Assembly: GCA_946811185.2 (NCBI GenBank)
Contig: OX328109.1
Location: forward strand, 38,734,129 to 38,798,128
DNA length: 64,000 nucleotides
DNA from: Hippopus hippopus
Lineage: Eukaryota > Mollusca > Bivalvia > Cardiida > Cardiidae
Direction: 5' to 3'
Shown one piece after another: positions 62,961 to 64,000 of the stretch. The notes below the pieces were generated by a model. It ran no database searches. It saw only the letters and a program-made list of their open reading frames with translations, and had not been told where the DNA came from. How positions within the stretch are numbered: the first letter of the stretch is position 1; every line of letters starts with the position of its first letter. The translations under genes and the position numbers were made by a program.

Positions 62961-63009
<49 letters not shown>
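62961..63009. repeat. Poly(T) tract
   Basis: About 49 consecutive T right after the GGACCATCATGGTCC hairpin end. Confidence 0.95.
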
Positions 63010-63010
<1 letters not shown>

Positions 63011-63165
63011 ATTCGATGCAAATTGGCCAACTGGGAGCGATTATGAGTTACGCGGTTGCGTAAATTTTTGAAAAGGTCTTTTTTGGCTGGGAATATCATT
63101 TCAACGAAATTACTTGTTCTCTTAGTGTCCTTAAAACTTGAGATTGTGGGCTAAAGTTAAAACCT

Positions 63166-64000
63166 TATTTATACATCTGGGAGACAGAATTGTAGACGCA
63201 ATTAGTCAGAGGTTCTGGATTTGAATCTTGTGATAGCAAGGTCAACCTTTAGGAACTACCAACATCATGGTGCTATGGTTAGGTTTTAAGGAAGCTATCA
63301 CCCAGAAATGATTAATTTCAGATACAGAACCTTTTTCAGAATAATTATCAGTGTAGAAAGACATAGAGTTTTAATATTAAATATTATGATTGAAAAAATC
63401 AAAAGCAATGGCAAAGAAATTTTGTGTCTTTAAAACAAAAAAAGAAAAGAAAAAGCATGAATTTCACATTGAATTTTGATGTGTTCAAAGGTTTTGCATG
63501 TCCTTGTGCTATTTTGATGTTCGAAGTATTATCCACCAGCTTTGTTTTTTAACCTGTGCATGTATCTTTCTGTTCATACACTTCATCTGTCATAATATTT
63601 TTGTGACCTTCCTGCATGCTTTTTGTAAGAATTTGTCCAGCTGTATAACATACAGTATATTCTGCTTTATCATATATCTTACTTATTTATGCCCAGCATC
63701 ATTAGCAGGATATTTACATACATTATGGTCAGATCCACTAACCATGATAAGTTGCACTCTAATACTTGAAACTCAAAAAATTTATAGATTTCAAGAAGGA
63801 AAGCTGTTTCTCATTGGTAAAATAGATTGGTTTACCTTACCAGAAATTGTGTTACTTTCTAAGTTTACAATTAGACCAAGAAAACTATTAAGAACGCTTG
63901 GTGCAAGAGATCAGGAGCTGTACTCGTGAACAATTATAAATGGCTTGCAACACGTGAAAAGGGGCATTGGGACATTTGCGTAAAGTGTCATCTCGGATCA
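63166..64000. other. Right-edge sequence with repeat fragments
   Basis: 63180-63260 holds a weak SINE-like GGATTTGAATCTTG. 63815-63905 (GAAATTGTGTTACTTTCTAA) matches half of the 2395 MITE. The last 50 nt (GTGAAAAGGGGCATTGGGAC, TAAAGTGTCATCTCGGATCA) look like the start of a relative of the GAGCCATG family. A 143-codon frame at 63498-63929 overlaps these repeats and is not accepted as a gene. Confidence 0.5.

Larger units (their letters stand above)
61202..62961. mobile_element. Composite of two tandem-cored bivalve repeat elements
   Basis: One element opens CGCCAAAGGCGGAGGGATAT (61205) and closes near 62850 (CATATCTTGTGACAATTTGCC, GCTCTTG). The other opens AGCTCACCTGAGCACGAAGT (61316) and closes near 62960 (CTCAGGTGAACGATATAGG, GGACCATCATGGTCC, TCTTG). 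Tandem cores lie between. The layout recalls the pearl/HINE type of helitron-like elements described in bivalves; that class is inferred. Confidence 0.7.
61006..63165 (+). mobile_element. TTAA MITE split by a tandem-cored composite
   Basis: TTAACCTTTTACCATACGAC, hairpin GCTGGTTACCAGC, arm B to TTTTCAAAAACTTTTTAT at about 61200. The arm B end (CTTAGTGTCCTTAAAACTTG, GTGGGCTAAAGTTAA) appears at 63115-63165. Confidence 0.75.

Noticed and set aside
63498..63929. 143-codon plus-strand frame near the right edge, a possible next EFCAB5-like exon
   Set aside because: It overlaps a half MITE (63815-63905), has no recognised domain, and no acceptor/donor pair matches phase 1 of exon 6.

Overview
The window is animal nuclear DNA. 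It carries two intron-rich protein-coding genes in a bed of short non-autonomous transposons, and almost all open reading frames over 60 codons are repeat artefacts. The repeat types (tRNA-headed SINEs whose tail reads CTGAAATAATGTT..., GAGCCATG-ended palindromic elements, and tandem-cored elements ending in a GGACCATCATGGTCC hairpin) suggest a bivalve mollusc, perhaps a heterodont such as a dreissenid or venerid. That taxonomic reading rests on remembered repeat features, not on a search. Gene 1 (minus strand, 52276 down to 1016, continuing off the left edge) is a Slingshot-family cofilin phosphatase. I reconstruct 13 phase-consistent coding exons (about 442 codons): the MALVTVQRSP start, the SSH-N domain, the DEK_C-like segment and the dual-specificity phosphatase domain with the HCKMGISRS active-site loop. 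One intron is 31 kb (19187-50203). Gene 2 (plus strand, 55180 to 60994, continuing right) is a probable EFCAB5-type protein. It has six phase-consistent exons, a GC-AG first intron, a degenerate EF-hand-like loop split by an intron, and an RFX X-box motif just before the ATG. The two genes are divergent across about 2.9 kb that holds the Slingshot promoter (ETS- and CRE-like motifs). The dominant feature is a transposon family with roughly 90 copies or fragments. Intact members are 229 bp counting a TTAA at each end. Structure: TTAA, arm A (CTCTTTACCAAACGACAAAA..., GCATTTGCAGACGAC), a near-perfect palindrome of about 66 nt centred on GCTGGTAACCAGC, then arm B (..AAGGCTTCTTTCTCAGGGTCG, TTGTGTGGTAAAGGG), TTAA. 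In this annotation + means arm A first. TTAA duplication and CCCTTTACCA termini point to a piggyBac-like MITE. The insertion mode can be read directly, because copies have repeatedly landed inside other copies at internal TTAA sites (including a three-level nest at 12948-13602) and inside TTAA in SINE tails, and the interrupted sequence resumes on the far side. Other repeats: a second TTAA-flanked family; the GAGCCATG palindromic MITE (about 262 bp, 7 copies); two SINE groups; a GAGCTCCAGATAA palindromic MITE (3 copies); a 640-bp repeat (2 copies); a 1-kb foldback; a 994-bp inverted-duplicated mariner relic; a 24-bp minisatellite split by a MITE; and a tandem-cored composite at 61202-62961. 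I found no CRISPR array, rRNA, functional tRNA or bacterial-type operon.
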